From assembly GCF_003121485.1 (NCBI RefSeq), contig NZ_QAVX01000005.1:1-42173 (forward strand): a stretch of DNA of 42,173 bases. The letters are read 5' to 3'. The notes under the pieces were generated by a model. That model had not been told where the DNA came from. It saw only the letters and a list, made by a program, of their open reading frames with translations, and ran no database searches. Positions 28,029 to 37,576 of the stretch are shown piece after piece. A program made the position numbers and the translations under genes. Source of the stretch: Dyella sp. C11. GTDB taxonomy: Bacteria; Pseudomonadota; Gammaproteobacteria; Xanthomonadales; Rhodanobacteraceae. Position 1 is the first letter of the stretch, and each line of letters starts with the position of its first letter.

Positions 28029-28055
28029 CCGGCATCACCGCAAGGGTGATGCCGG
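28029..28055. terminator. Terminator hairpin between thioredoxin and S9 peptidase genes
   Basis: CCGGCATCACC, a 5-base loop and GGTGATGCCGG form an 11-bp perfect stem. On the minus strand the stem is followed by CTTTT, so it best serves the S9 peptidase gene ending at 28066. It can also act as a 3' hairpin for the convergent thioredoxin gene. Confidence 0.75.
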
Positions 28056-28065
28056 ACAGTGTTGA

Positions 28066-30066
28066 TTACGGCGAGCCGGCTGCTACCGAGCCACCCGCGG
28101 CACCCGTGCCGATCTGGCGATCGAGGAACTGCGTGACGCGCAGGAACAATTCGGCATTGTTCTTCTCGTCGTAGAAACCGTGGCTTTCATCGGGCTTATA
28201 GAGCCACTCATAGCCGATTCCTCGCTTGTCGAGCGCAGCGCGCATGTTCTGTGCGTGCACCGGCGGAACGCGGACGTCCTGGCCGCCTGCGATCAGCATG
28301 ACACTGGCTTTCAGTCGATCCACCTGGTTTACCGGGGAATGGGCCGCCAATGCCTGCTCATCGTTGCCCAGGGTGGATCGCCAGAAGTTCCTGGCCATGG
28401 TGCTGTCGGAGCCATCGCCCCGACTCAGCATCAATGGCAGGTCATAGACACCCACGTAGCCGATGGCGCAACGATAGAGGTCAGGCTCCTTCATCACGCC
28501 TTCCAGCGCCGCGTATCCGCCGTAGCTGGCGCCGAAGATGCACACGTGACCGGGCATGGTGATGCCCTGATTGATCGCCCATTGCGTCGCGTCGGTAACG
28601 TCATCCTGCATCTTGCCGCCCCATTCGTTGTAACCGGCATGCATGAAGCCGCCGCCATAGCCACCTGAGCCTCGATAGTTCACCTGGAGCACGGCATAAC
28701 CATGAGTGGCAAGCGCCTGCACGGTGGAGTCGTACTCCCAGTAGTCGCGAATGCCAAAGGGGCCGCCATGGATGAACATCACCAGCGGAAGATGCTTCGC
28801 CTCCTCTTTGCCTGGCGGCATGCTGAGATAGCCATGAAGCGGCAGGCCGTCGCGCGCCTTGAATTCAACCGGCTGTGCAGCGGCCATCTTGTTGGGATCA
28901 ATCCAGCTTGCGCGCTGCAACAGTGCCGTCGCCTTGCCGGTGGTGTTGTCCCACAGGTAGTACGTGCCCGGGTCCATGGACGAAAAAGCCAGCACGATCG
29001 ATTTGCTGCCATCGCTCGAGCTCGACACGATGCGCACGCTTTCGCCCGGCAACGAGCGCGACAGCGAGCTGATCACCTTCATGGCGTCGGAACCCGGCAC
29101 GAATGCCTCGGCGGTTGGCGCACCCGGGTCGGAATAGACACCCACGACATCCATGCCATCAAGGCTGGCCATAAGCCGGCTGATCTCGACGGTGGAACTG
29201 CTCCAGACGGGTTCGCCCATCTTCTGGGTAGCAACATCCCACTCGCACAGCGCGTCTACCTTGCCTGGTGCATCGCACGACATGAAAACCTTGCTGTCGT
29301 CTCGATTGAAAGCCAGAGGCAGCGGCACCGCCTGTGTGATCGAACCCTGGAACAGCAGCGTCCAAGGCTTGTCGTTGGCCTGCCGGTAATACACGACTGG
29401 ACTGGCGTGGCTGTCCAGGCCTTCGGCAAAGCGCACTGCTCCCTGGTTGTCCCTTATGAAACTGGCATTGCGAAACGGCGCCTTGCCCAGCGGTTGCTTG
29501 GCGCCGTCATTGACGTCCAGCAGGTAGATATCGCTGAAAGCGCCCTCCGCACCGGTGTCCCAGGGCGACTCGGCGATAAGGATGTGCTTGGGATCGCTGC
29601 GCACCGTGGCGATGACTTCACCGTGAGCGCGCTCCCCTTCCTGATGCTGGATGTGCGTGGCCACATGGCTTTCGCCCGCACGATAGCCAAAGAGAATCTT
29701 CGGATTGGTGCCATCCGCATTCACGGCGAAGATCTCGCCGGTGGTGAACGGACGATCCCAGCCGGAAACCTTCGTGCCTTCGGTATAGACAACGCGGTTG
29801 TCGTTTACCCACCAGAAATTGACGACCTGATCGTTATCGCGAGGCGTCACCATGGCGCCTTTCTTGGTATCCAGGTCAATGAGCGCCAGCAGCGGCTTGT
29901 CCTTGACCATCGTGGTCGCCGCAATATGCCGGCCGTCCGGCGAGATCTTCACACTGGTGTACTGCATGTGACGCGCCAGGTCCTCGAACGAAACTTCCGA
30001 GGCCAGCAACGGGTACGACAACACGCTAAACGCGCAGAACGCTGCGCGCCGGATTCCCTTTCTCAT
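28066..30066 (-). CDS. Exported S9-family (prolyl oligopeptidase-type) serine peptidase
   Basis: A 666-residue protein with a signal peptide (about 1-22, ending LLAS), a beta-propeller-like N-terminal region with WD40-type strands (VKISPDGRHIAATTMV) and a C-terminal alpha/beta-hydrolase domain. The catalytic triad is S514 (GASYGGYA), D597 (GQDVRVPP) and H629 (DESHGF). Such enzymes cleave short peptides, often dipeptides after proline or acyl-amino acids. GGGGGAGAAA precedes the ATG at 30066; the longer frame to 30123 lacks support. It is transcribed alone, with a hairpin terminator downstream. Confidence 0.93.
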   Translation of the reverse strand: MRKGIRRAAFCAFSVLSYPLLASEVSFEDLARHMQYTSVKISPDGRHIAATTMVKDKPLLALIDLDTKKGAMVTPRDNDQVVNFWWVNDNRVVYTEGTKVSGWDRPFTTGEIFAVNADGTNPKILFGYRAGESHVATHIQHQEGERAHGEVIATVRSDPKHILIAESPWDTGAEGAFSDIYLLDVNDGAKQPLGKAPFRNASFIRDNQGAVRFAEGLDSHASPVVYYRQANDKPWTLLFQGSITQAVPLPLAFNRDDSKVFMSCDAPGKVDALCEWDVATQKMGEPVWSSSTVEISRLMASLDGMDVVGVYSDPGAPTAEAFVPGSDAMKVISSLSRSLPGESVRIVSSSSDGSKSIVLAFSSMDPGTYYLWDNTTGKATALLQRASWIDPNKMAAAQPVEFKARDGLPLHGYLSMPPGKEEAKHLPLVMFIHGGPFGIRDYWEYDSTVQALATHGYAVLQVNYRGSGGYGGGFMHAGYNEWGGKMQDDVTDATQWAINQGITMPGHVCIFGASYGGYAALEGVMKEPDLYRCAIGYVGVYDLPLMLSRGDGSDSTMARNFWRSTLGNDEQALAAHSPVNQVDRLKASVMLIAGGQDVRVPPVHAQNMRAALDKRGIGYEWLYKPDESHGFYDEKNNAELFLRVTQFLDRQIGTGAAGGSVAAGSP

Positions 30067-30225
30067 TTTCTCCCCCTGTGGCGCGGCGCCCCTCGCGCCC
30101 TCGCTGCGGCGGAGTATAGGCACGGAATTACGGGAGAGGGAGGGCGGCGCGTGGCATTTTCGCGCTTTCTTTCGGGCAACCTCCGTTCAAGGGGCCCGAG
30201 CCACGCGCCGGCTAGCCGGCAGGCA

Positions 30226-31416
30226 TCAGACCGCGTCGCCCGGCACGCGCACCCAGCCTTCCATCAATACGCGCGCGCTGCGGCTCATGATGGCCTTGGT
30301 CACGGCCCAGGTGCCGTCCACCAACGTAGCCTCGGCACCCACGCGCAGCGTGCCGGATGGATGGCCAAACCGCACCGCCTGACGCTCGCCACCGCCAGCC
30401 GCCAGGTTCACCAGCGTGCCGGGGATCGCCGCCGCGGTGCCGATGGCCACCGCCGCCGTACCCATCATGGCGTGATGCAGCTTGCCCATCGACATGGCGC
30501 GCACCAGCAGATCGATGTCACCCGCCTTCACCGGCTTGCCACTCGACGCCACGTAGTCGGCAGGCTTCGCGACGAAGGCCACCTTGGGCGTGTGCTGGCG
30601 CGTGGCGATCTCGTCGAGCGAGTTGATCAGCCCCATGCGCAACGCACCATGCGCGCGAATGGTTTCAAACATCGCCAGCGCCTTGGCATCGCTGTTGATG
30701 GCTTCCTGAAGTTCCGTGCCCGTGTAGCCGATCGCAGAGGCGTCCACGAAGATCGTGGGAATGCCCGCATTGATCATCGTGGCCTTGAGCGTGCCCACGC
30801 CTGGCACATCCAGGTCGTCGACGATGTTCCCCGTGGGGAACATGGCGCCGCCGGCGCCCTCTTCGTCCGCGGCCGGGTCCATGAATTCCAGCTGCACTTC
30901 GGCTGCGGGAAACGTGACGCCATCCAGTTCGAAATCGCCGGTTTCCTGCACGGCGCCCTTCGTCATCGGCACATGGGCAATGATGGTCTTGCCGATGTTC
31001 GCCTGCCAGATGCGCACCGTCGCCATGCCGTCGTGCGGCACGCGCGCCGCATCCACCAGGCCGCCTGCAATGGCGAACGGCCCGACCGCAGCCGAGAGAT
31101 TGCCGCAGTTGCCGCTCCAGTCCACGAACGCCTTGTCGATGGCAACCTGGCCGAACAGGTAATCCACATCGTGATCCGGGCGCGTGCTCCTGGAGACGAT
31201 CACCGTCTTGCTGGTGCTGGACGTGGCGCCGCCCATGCCATCGATCTGCTTGCCGTAAGGATCGGGACTGCCAATCACACGCTGCAGCAGCGCATCGCGC
31301 GCTGCGCCGGGCACCTGCGCCGCTTCGGGCAAATCCTGCAGTCGGAAGAACACACCTTTGCTGGTGCCGCCGCGGAGATAGGTGGCGGGGATGCGGATCT
31401 GGGGAGCGTGTGCCAT
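30226..31416 (-). CDS. prpF: 2-methylaconitate cis-trans isomerase
   Basis: A 396-residue PrpF protein of the diaminopimelate-epimerase fold. It isomerises the 2-methylaconitate made by AcnD so that it can be hydrated to 2-methylisocitrate. The N-terminal IPATYLRGGTSKGVFF block with its catalytic Lys, VDWSGNCGNLSAAVGPFA and INAGIPTIFVDA are family signatures. It lies 173 bases downstream of acnD on the same strand, with a palindromic repeat between. prpB, prpC and a prpR-type regulator are not in the window. Confidence 0.96.
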   Translation of the reverse strand: MAHAPQIRIPATYLRGGTSKGVFFRLQDLPEAAQVPGAARDALLQRVIGSPDPYGKQIDGMGGATSSTSKTVIVSRSTRPDHDVDYLFGQVAIDKAFVDWSGNCGNLSAAVGPFAIAGGLVDAARVPHDGMATVRIWQANIGKTIIAHVPMTKGAVQETGDFELDGVTFPAAEVQLEFMDPAADEEGAGGAMFPTGNIVDDLDVPGVGTLKATMINAGIPTIFVDASAIGYTGTELQEAINSDAKALAMFETIRAHGALRMGLINSLDEIATRQHTPKVAFVAKPADYVASSGKPVKAGDIDLLVRAMSMGKLHHAMMGTAAVAIGTAAAIPGTLVNLAAGGGERQAVRFGHPSGTLRVGAEATLVDGTWAVTKAIMSRSARVLMEGWVRVPGDAV

Positions 31417-31476
31417 GGGTGGTGTCCTAAACTCGGTATGCGATTACACAAAGCGTTGCAGCGCCCTCACCCTGCC

Positions 31477-31565
31477 CGTCATTCCCGCGAAAGCGGGAAT
31501 CCAGCGACTTTGCCCTTTCGGCAAGATTCGAGGGTCACTGGATTCCTGCTTTCGCAGGAATGACG
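31477..31565. repeat. REP-type palindrome between acnD and prpF
   Basis: Arms of about 34 bases (31477-31510 and 31532-31565), each built on CATTCC(C/T)GC(G/T)(A/T)(A/T)..., form an imperfect inverted repeat with an inner hairpin in each arm. A degenerate relative lies at about 172-233. In an acnD-prpF transcript it would fold into a strong hairpin and could reduce prpF expression or stabilise the acnD message. Confidence 0.8.
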
Positions 31566-31589
31566 ATCAAAAGAGAGGGCACGGCGTCA

Positions 31590-34199
31590 TCAGGCCGCCT
31601 GGGAGGCTTCGAGGAAGTCCTGCGCGAAACGCTGCAGCACGCCACCCGCTTCGTAGATCGACACTTCTTCGGCCGTGTCGAGGCGGCAGGTCACCGGCAC
31701 GTCCACGCGTTCGCCATTCTTGCGATGAATGACCAGCGTGAGATCCGCGCGCGGCGTGCGCTTGCCGATCACGTCGAAGGTTTCGGTGCCATCGATGCCA
31801 AGCGTCTTGCGGTTGGTTCCCGGCTTGAACTCCAGCGGCAACACACCCATGCCAATCAGGTTGGTGCGATGAATGCGCTCGAAGCCTTCGGCCGCAATCG
31901 CTTCCACGCCCGCCAGGCGCACGCCCTTCGCCGCCCAGTCACGCGACGAACCCTGGCCATAGTCAGCGCCGGCGATCACGATCAGCGGCTGCTTGCGATC
32001 CATGTAAGTCTCGATCGCTTCCCACATGCGCATCACTTCGCCTTCCGGCTCCACGCGTGCGAGCGAACCCTTCTTCACCTCGCCATTCACCACCGCCATT
32101 TCGTTGAGCAGGGTGGGATTGGCAAAGGTGGCCCGCTGCGCCGTGAGATGGTCGCCGCGGTGCGTTGCGTATGAATTGAAGTCCTCTTCCGGCAGGCCCA
32201 TCTTGGCGAGGTATTCGCCGGCCGCGCTGTCGAGCAGGATCGCGTTCGACGGCGACAGGTGATCGGTGGTGATGTTGTCGCCGAGCACGGCCAGCGGACG
32301 CATGCCCTGGAGCGTGCGCTCACCTGCCAGCGCACCTTCCCAATACGGCGGGCGACGAATGTAGGTGCTCTGCGCGCGCCAGTCGTACAGCGGCGCGGCG
32401 CTGGTGCCGGTGCTGCCGGTGCGCGCGAACATCGGATCGTAGACCTTGCGGAACTGCTCCGGCTTCACGCTGGACGACACGATGGCGTCGATTTCCTCAT
32501 CCGACGGCCAGATGTCCTTGAGCGTGACGGGCTGGCCGTGGGCATCGATGCCGAGCACGTCCTTCTCGATGTCGAAACGGATGGTGCCTGCGATGGCGTA
32601 GGCAACCACCAGCGGCGGCGACGCGAGGAACGCCTGCTTGGCGTACGGGTGGATGCGGCCATCAAAGTTGCGGTTGCCGGAAAGCACCGCCGTCGCATAC
32701 AGGTCGCGGTCGATGATTTCCTGCTGGATCTTGGGATCGAGCGCGCCCGACATGCCATTGCACGTGGTGCAGGCGAACGCGACGATGCCGAAGCCGAGCT
32801 TTTCCAGATCCGGCAGCAGGTTTGCTTCTTCGAGGTACAGCTGCACCGCCTTGGAGCCCGGCGCCAGCGAGCTCTTCACCCACGGCTTGCGCGTCAGGCC
32901 GCGCGCATTCGCGTTGCGCGCGAGCAGTGCTGCAGCGATCACGTTGCGCGGGTTGCTGGTGTTGGTGCAGCTGGTGATGGCGGCGATGATCACCGCGCCA
33001 TCGGGCATCTGGCCCTTGGCCTCCTGCGCCTGCGCGGCGTCGAGGTTCACGGCGATGCCGCGCTCCGCCAAGTCGGACGTCGGCAAGCGCTTGTGCGGAT
33101 TCGACGGGCCGGCCATGTTGCGCACTACCGACGACAGGTCAAACGTCAGCGTGCGCTCGTACTGCGCGTGATCCAGCGTGTCGGCCCACAAGCCCGCGGT
33201 CTTTGCATAGGTTTCGACCAGCTTCACCTGCTCGTCGCTGCGGCCGGTAAGGCGCAGGTAATCGGTGGTCTGGCTGTCGATGAAGAACATCGCCGCGGTT
33301 GCGCCATATTCGGGCGCCATGTTGGAAATGGTCGCGCGATCGCCCAGCGTGAGGCTGGACGCGCCTTCGCCACGGAACTCCAGATAGGCGCCAACCACCT
33401 TTTCCTTGCGCAGGAATTCGGTGAGTGCGAGCACGATGTCCGTCGCCGTGATGCCCGGCTGGCGCTTGCCGGTGAGTTCCACGCCGATGATGTCCGGCAG
33501 GCGCATCCACGAGGCGCGGCCGAGCATCACGTTCTCCGCTTCCAGGCCGCCCACGCCGATGGCGATGACGCCCAGCGCGTCCACGTGCGGCGTGTGGCTG
33601 TCGGTGCCCACGCAGGTGTCGGGATACGCCACACCCTCCTGCACCTGAATTACCGGCGACATTTTCTCCAGGTTGATCTGGTGCATGATGCCGTTGCCCG
33701 GCGGAATCACGTCGACGTTCTCGAACGCCTTCTTCGTCCAGTTGATGAAGTGGAAGCGGTCTTCGTTGCGGCGATCTTCAATGGCGCGATTCTTCGTGAA
33801 CGCATTCGGATCGAAACCGCCGCATTCCACCGCCAGCGAGTGGTCGACGATCAACTGCACCGGCACTACCGGATTCACCTTGGCCGGGTCGCCACCGCGC
33901 TCGGCAATGGCATCACGCAGGCCAGCCAGATCCACCAGCGCGGTCTGGCCAAGAATGTCATGGCACACCACGCGCGCCGGGAACCACGGGAAATCGCGAT
34001 CGCGCTTGCGTTCGATGAGCTGCTTGAGCGAGTCGGTGAGGATGGCCGGATCGCAGCGGCGCACCAGGTTCTCGGCAAGCACGCGCGAGGTGTACGGCAG
34101 CGCGTCGTAGGCGCCCGGCTGGATCGCTTCCACGGCGGCGCGCGCGTCGAAATAGTCCAGCGACGTGCCGGGGAGGGATTGGCGGTAGGCGTTATTCAT
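31590..34199 (-). CDS. acnD: Fe/S-dependent 2-methylisocitrate dehydratase AcnD
   Basis: An 869-residue aconitase-superfamily enzyme that dehydrates 2-methylcitrate in propionate breakdown. The [4Fe-4S] ligands are C411 (TSCTNTS), C477 and C480 (ACTTCNG), with the 66- and 3-residue spacing of aconitases. The N terminus MNNAYRQSLPGTSLDYFDARAA and the swivel-domain block GADYGQGSSRDWAAKG are AcnD-like. prpF immediately downstream supports AcnD rather than AcnA. The ATG at 34199 is chosen because the family starts there; the frame upstream to 34340 is unsupported. Confidence 0.96.
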   Translation of the reverse strand: MNNAYRQSLPGTSLDYFDARAAVEAIQPGAYDALPYTSRVLAENLVRRCDPAILTDSLKQLIERKRDRDFPWFPARVVCHDILGQTALVDLAGLRDAIAERGGDPAKVNPVVPVQLIVDHSLAVECGGFDPNAFTKNRAIEDRRNEDRFHFINWTKKAFENVDVIPPGNGIMHQINLEKMSPVIQVQEGVAYPDTCVGTDSHTPHVDALGVIAIGVGGLEAENVMLGRASWMRLPDIIGVELTGKRQPGITATDIVLALTEFLRKEKVVGAYLEFRGEGASSLTLGDRATISNMAPEYGATAAMFFIDSQTTDYLRLTGRSDEQVKLVETYAKTAGLWADTLDHAQYERTLTFDLSSVVRNMAGPSNPHKRLPTSDLAERGIAVNLDAAQAQEAKGQMPDGAVIIAAITSCTNTSNPRNVIAAALLARNANARGLTRKPWVKSSLAPGSKAVQLYLEEANLLPDLEKLGFGIVAFACTTCNGMSGALDPKIQQEIIDRDLYATAVLSGNRNFDGRIHPYAKQAFLASPPLVVAYAIAGTIRFDIEKDVLGIDAHGQPVTLKDIWPSDEEIDAIVSSSVKPEQFRKVYDPMFARTGSTGTSAAPLYDWRAQSTYIRRPPYWEGALAGERTLQGMRPLAVLGDNITTDHLSPSNAILLDSAAGEYLAKMGLPEEDFNSYATHRGDHLTAQRATFANPTLLNEMAVVNGEVKKGSLARVEPEGEVMRMWEAIETYMDRKQPLIVIAGADYGQGSSRDWAAKGVRLAGVEAIAAEGFERIHRTNLIGMGVLPLEFKPGTNRKTLGIDGTETFDVIGKRTPRADLTLVIHRKNGERVDVPVTCRLDTAEEVSIYEAGGVLQRFAQDFLEASQAA

Positions 34200-34534
34200 G
34201 ATGTGGGCAACCCTTGCTGTGACCTTCGACGGGCAGCAGGCGGACATCGGCGCATGTACGCCGTTGCGCGACCAAGCCCGCGCCTTCAGCCCGCTATTGT
34301 AACGCACCACCCCAAACCGACCCACGCGGCAGCGCCGCACGCGATGCGGATGGAGGCGCCGGGATCAACGCATGCCAGGGGGCTGCCGCGTGTTCGACGT
34401 TCGCGGCGAGCGACCCGCGAGACTGTATGAAACAGTGATAAACGCGGTGCGAAGAAGCGGCATTTTTAGCCATCGGCGGCAAACATACGCAACCGTATGG
34501 TATGCTATGCGTTCTTTCGCCGATCCCCTGCCCT
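34200..34534. other. Intergenic region with promoters of acnD and the DUF4442 gene
   Basis: Divergent spacer. Its right part holds the palindrome CATACG-N4-CGTATG (34484-34499) followed directly by a possible -10 TATGCT (34501-34506). I saw no recognisable acnD promoter or small gene in the rest. Confidence 0.5.
34484..34499. promoter_or_regulatory. Candidate operator palindrome upstream of the DUF4442 gene
   Basis: CATACG, CAAC, CGTATG: a perfect 6-bp inverted repeat. It fills the 17-base spacer before a plausible -10 hexamer (TATGCT, 34501-34506), a classic repressor position, although the matching -35 (GGCAAA) is weak. No regulator gene is adjacent. Confidence 0.4.
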
Positions 34535-35023
34535 ATGCGCGCATCCACTTTCCGCCGCCTCATGAACCTGTGGCCGCCGTTTCTGTTCAACAGCATCCGC
34601 GTGCAGCACGTGTCGGAAGACTGGTCCGAGTTGAGCGTGGCACTGCGTCTGCGCCCATGGAACCGCAACTACGTGCGCACCCAGTTCGGCGGCAACCTGT
34701 TTGCCATGACCGATCCGTTCTGGATGCTGCTGACCATGCACCAGCTGGGCAACGACTACTTCATCTGGGACAAGGCCGGCGCGATCGACTTCGTGGCGCC
34801 GGGGCGTGAAGACGTCTACGCGCACTTCAAGCTGGAACCGTCCGTCGTGCAGGAATTGCGGGATGCCGCTGCCGGCGGCGAAAAAGTGCTGCGCTGGTTC
34901 GACGTGGATGTCGTGACCCGAAGCGGCGAAGTGGTCGCCCGCGTGCGCAAGCAGCTGTACGTGCGACTCAAGCCGAAGGCGCGCACGGAATCGGTCGAGG
35001 AACGCCAAACCAGCGCAGCCTGA
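34535..35023 (+). CDS. DUF4442 hotdog-fold protein (thioesterase-like)
   Basis: A 162-residue protein of the DUF4442 family, which has a hotdog fold and resembles acyl-CoA thioesterases. Family features are the N-terminal MNLWPPFLFNSIRVQHVSED, the RPWNRNYVRTQFGGNLFAMTDPF helix block and the basic C-terminal strand. No catalytic assignment is possible from sequence. ATG at 34535 is used; ATG at 34562 (MNLWPP) is also possible, and neither has a clear ribosome site. The next gene begins 81 bases downstream on the same strand. Confidence 0.85.
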   Translation: MRASTFRRLMNLWPPFLFNSIRVQHVSEDWSELSVALRLRPWNRNYVRTQFGGNLFAMTDPFWMLLTMHQLGNDYFIWDKAGAIDFVAPGREDVYAHFKLEPSVVQELRDAAAGGEKVLRWFDVDVVTRSGEVVARVRKQLYVRLKPKARTESVEERQTSAA

Positions 35024-35104
35024 TCTTTCACGTCGAAAGCCGGGCAGCCCGACGAAGGACGCTTCTGGCCATACAATGCCGAGTCCCCCACCCGGCATGT
35101 CCCC

Positions 35105-35779
35105 ATGAAGCACCTGCGCATCAAGCGTTATCTGTTTACCGGCCTGCTCACGTTCATTCCGCTGTGGGTGACGTGGGTGGTGTTCAAGTTCGTGCTGAGC
35201 ATGCTCGCGGGCATCGGTGCGCCACTCGCCTCCGCACTGCTCACCACGCTGTCCTCCACCACGCCGCTGGCCGGTGTTGCACTCAACAACGCGTGGATCA
35301 CCTTCGTGATCGCGCTGATGTTGACGCTGGGCGTGCTGTACGTGCTCGGCTGGCTGGCCAATCGCGTGATCGGCCAGCGCTTGATCGACGGCTTCGATGC
35401 CCTGCTCGCCCGCATCCCGCTGGTGCAGACCATTTATGGCGGCACCAAGAAGCTGATGGCCGTGCTGCAGCAGAAGCCGTCCGGCGTGCAGCGCGTGGTG
35501 GTGATCGATTTTCCGCGCAAGGGCATGAAGGTGGTGGGTTTCGTCACGCGCGTGATGACGGAAGAAGGCACGGGGCGCGAAATGGCAGCGGTCTATATTC
35601 CCACCACGCCCAACCCGACCGGCGGCTACCTGGAAGTGGTGGCGGTGGACGAACTCACGCCCACCGACTGGACCATGGACCAGGCCATGGCTTTCATCAT
35701 TTCCGGTGGCGCGGTGGCGCCCGATACCTTGCCGGCTCCGCCTGCCTCGCTGCGTGATGCCGCTCGGGATTCCGAATGA
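35105..35779 (+). CDS. DUF502 inner-membrane protein
   Basis: A 224-residue membrane protein of the DUF502 family. Two hydrophobic helices (about 8-36 and 60-85) flank an Ala/Thr-rich loop, and a soluble domain carries RIPLVQTIYGGTKKLMAVLQ and AVYIPTTPNPTGGYLEVV, both diagnostic. Function is unknown in bacteria. The ATG at 35105 gives the usual KRYLFTGLLTFIPLWVTWVV terminus. It probably shares a transcript with the DUF4442 gene. Confidence 0.92.
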   Translation: MKHLRIKRYLFTGLLTFIPLWVTWVVFKFVLSMLAGIGAPLASALLTTLSSTTPLAGVALNNAWITFVIALMLTLGVLYVLGWLANRVIGQRLIDGFDALLARIPLVQTIYGGTKKLMAVLQQKPSGVQRVVVIDFPRKGMKVVGFVTRVMTEEGTGREMAAVYIPTTPNPTGGYLEVVAVDELTPTDWTMDQAMAFIISGGAVAPDTLPAPPASLRDAARDSE

Positions 35780-35859
35780 AATCAGGCAGCCTCGTCGTTT
35801 TATGAAGCGGTGTGCGGCGACGTTAGAGCGACTGTAGTTCCGAGCATTTCGCGTTGCCC

Positions 35860-35923
35860 GTCGCGCACAAGTGCGCTCCTACAGTGAATGTAACGCGTTG
35901 TAGGAGCGCACTTGGGCGCGACC
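35860..35923. repeat. GTAGGAGCGCACTTG inverted pair
   Basis: A left half-site (35860-35883) and an inverted right half-site (35899-35923) share TGTAGGAGCGCACTTG and the flanking GCGCGAC, differing at one base. It lies between the ends of the convergent DUF502 and multicopper oxidase genes. It is related to the pairs at 23376 and 42026. Confidence 0.8.
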
Positions 35924-35933
35924 GCTCTTCGCC

Positions 35934-37547
35934 TCAAGCCACCACTTCAAACGGCCGCATCATCTCGTTGGATGCATGCTCCAACAGGTGGCAATGCCAC
36001 ACATACCGGCCCGTGTAGCCTTCAAACGTGATGATGTAGCGCGTGATCATCCCGGGGTAGACCTGCGCCGTGTCTTTCCAGCCAGCCTCATGCGCCGGCG
36101 GCGGTTGCGCAGGGCCGGTGTATCGAATCGTCTTCGATTCCAGGTATTGATCCACATCGAACGGACGCCGATCCAGGATCTGGAATCGCACCAGGTGAAG
36201 ATGGATGGGATGCGTGTCCTCGGTGAGGTTCACGAAGCTCCAGATCTCGGTGCTGCCCAGCCTGGGCTTCTCGCTCACCGGCTCATGCCAATGCTTTCCA
36301 TCAAGCAGCATCAACATGGGCGTGGAAACGCAGTCGGCATACTCATCAATGGTGAGCACGCGCGTGTTGCTGGCGGCAGATTCGGCCACGCGCGGCACAT
36401 CACGCAGTTTTTCGGGAACGTGACTGGTGTCGGACGCCTGCCCGGCAGACACCTTGAACTGCATCAGCGACAACGCATCGCTCATCAGCTCAATGGCGCC
36501 ACCACCCAGCCCTGCAAAGTCCACGATGAGATCCGCGCGCTCGCCCGGCGCCAGGAACAGACTCGTCTGTTGCACCGGTGCTGCGAGCAGTCCCTGATCA
36601 CTGCCGATCTGCGTAAAGGGGCGCTGGCCTCGCAGGCTCAAATGAAAGAAACGACCGTTCGCCGCGTTCAACACGCGAAAGCGATAGCGCCTCGGCTGCA
36701 CATTCAGATACGGCATCAGCGCGCCATTCACCAACATCACGTTGCCGAACACCTCCGGCACCCACGGCGCGTCGCTCACCCCGGATACCGGGTAGTAGAG
36801 CTGCCCGCTTTCGGTGAGCAGGCGATCGGTCAGGATCAACGGCACCTCGAACTCGCCGCTCGGCAGGCCAAGCGACAGTTCGTGTTCGTCGCGCAGCAGA
36901 TACATGCCAAACAGGCCGGCGTAGAGATTCAGCCGTTCGATGCCCATGGTGTGGTCGTGGTACCACAGCGTCGCTGCGTCCTGCTTGTTGGGGTAGGTCT
37001 GCCGCTTTGACTGTCCGGGCACGAACCAGTCGGTGGGGTAGCCATCGTCTGTTGCCGGCACGCGCGCGCCATGCACATGCACCACGCCGCGCACTTCGGG
37101 CTTGTCGGCTTCGGCGCCGCAGATGTGATGATCAATCGGCAGGAAATGTTTTTGCGGCAGGCTGTTGACCCATTCCACGTGAGCCGCCTCGCCGCTGCGC
37201 GCCTCAATGGTGGGACCGGGCATGGTCTTGCCGTATGTCCATACACGCGATGGCGCGAGATCGCGATGCAGTCGCTGCTCGCTTTCCTGCATGGCGATGC
37301 GCAACGTGGCTCCTGCTTTCGCATGCAGCACGTCCGGTAGCGGCAGCGGATCGACGAACGGTGCCAGCCGCGAAGGATCAAGCAAGCGCGGCACCGTGAG
37401 CTGGTCCGCAATGGCGTGCGTGCAAAGGCTTTTGCCCTTGGCCATGGGTTGCATGGCCATGTGCATGGGTCCGGCGAAGGCGCGCAACGCACCTGTACCC
37501 GCCAGCCAGCCCATGCCCTGAAGAAATCGACGACGTGAGGGATGCAA
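35934..37547 (-). CDS. Tat-exported multicopper oxidase (CotA/bilirubin oxidase-like)
   Basis: A 537-residue laccase-type oxidase. The Tat signal RRRFLQ (5-10) is followed by a hydrophobic stretch to about 26. Three cupredoxin domains carry copper-binding motifs HVHG (about 157), WYHDHTMG (about 195), HPIHLHL and H518-C519-H520-xxx-H524-xxxx-M529, so type 1, 2 and 3 copper sites are complete. HGARVPATDDGYPTDW resembles CotA. A Met/His-rich stretch follows the signal (MHMAMQPM). The start is TTG at 37547 with GGAGG nine bases upstream; the next ATG would destroy the Tat signal. Likely role: copper tolerance or oxidation of phenolics or metals. Confidence 0.93.
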   Translation of the reverse strand: MHPSRRRFLQGMGWLAGTGALRAFAGPMHMAMQPMAKGKSLCTHAIADQLTVPRLLDPSRLAPFVDPLPLPDVLHAKAGATLRIAMQESEQRLHRDLAPSRVWTYGKTMPGPTIEARSGEAAHVEWVNSLPQKHFLPIDHHICGAEADKPEVRGVVHVHGARVPATDDGYPTDWFVPGQSKRQTYPNKQDAATLWYHDHTMGIERLNLYAGLFGMYLLRDEHELSLGLPSGEFEVPLILTDRLLTESGQLYYPVSGVSDAPWVPEVFGNVMLVNGALMPYLNVQPRRYRFRVLNAANGRFFHLSLRGQRPFTQIGSDQGLLAAPVQQTSLFLAPGERADLIVDFAGLGGGAIELMSDALSLMQFKVSAGQASDTSHVPEKLRDVPRVAESAASNTRVLTIDEYADCVSTPMLMLLDGKHWHEPVSEKPRLGSTEIWSFVNLTEDTHPIHLHLVRFQILDRRPFDVDQYLESKTIRYTGPAQPPPAHEAGWKDTAQVYPGMITRYIITFEGYTGRYVWHCHLLEHASNEMMRPFEVVA

Positions 37548-37576
37548 GGTTCACCGCCTCCGTGGAAAAAAGGAAA

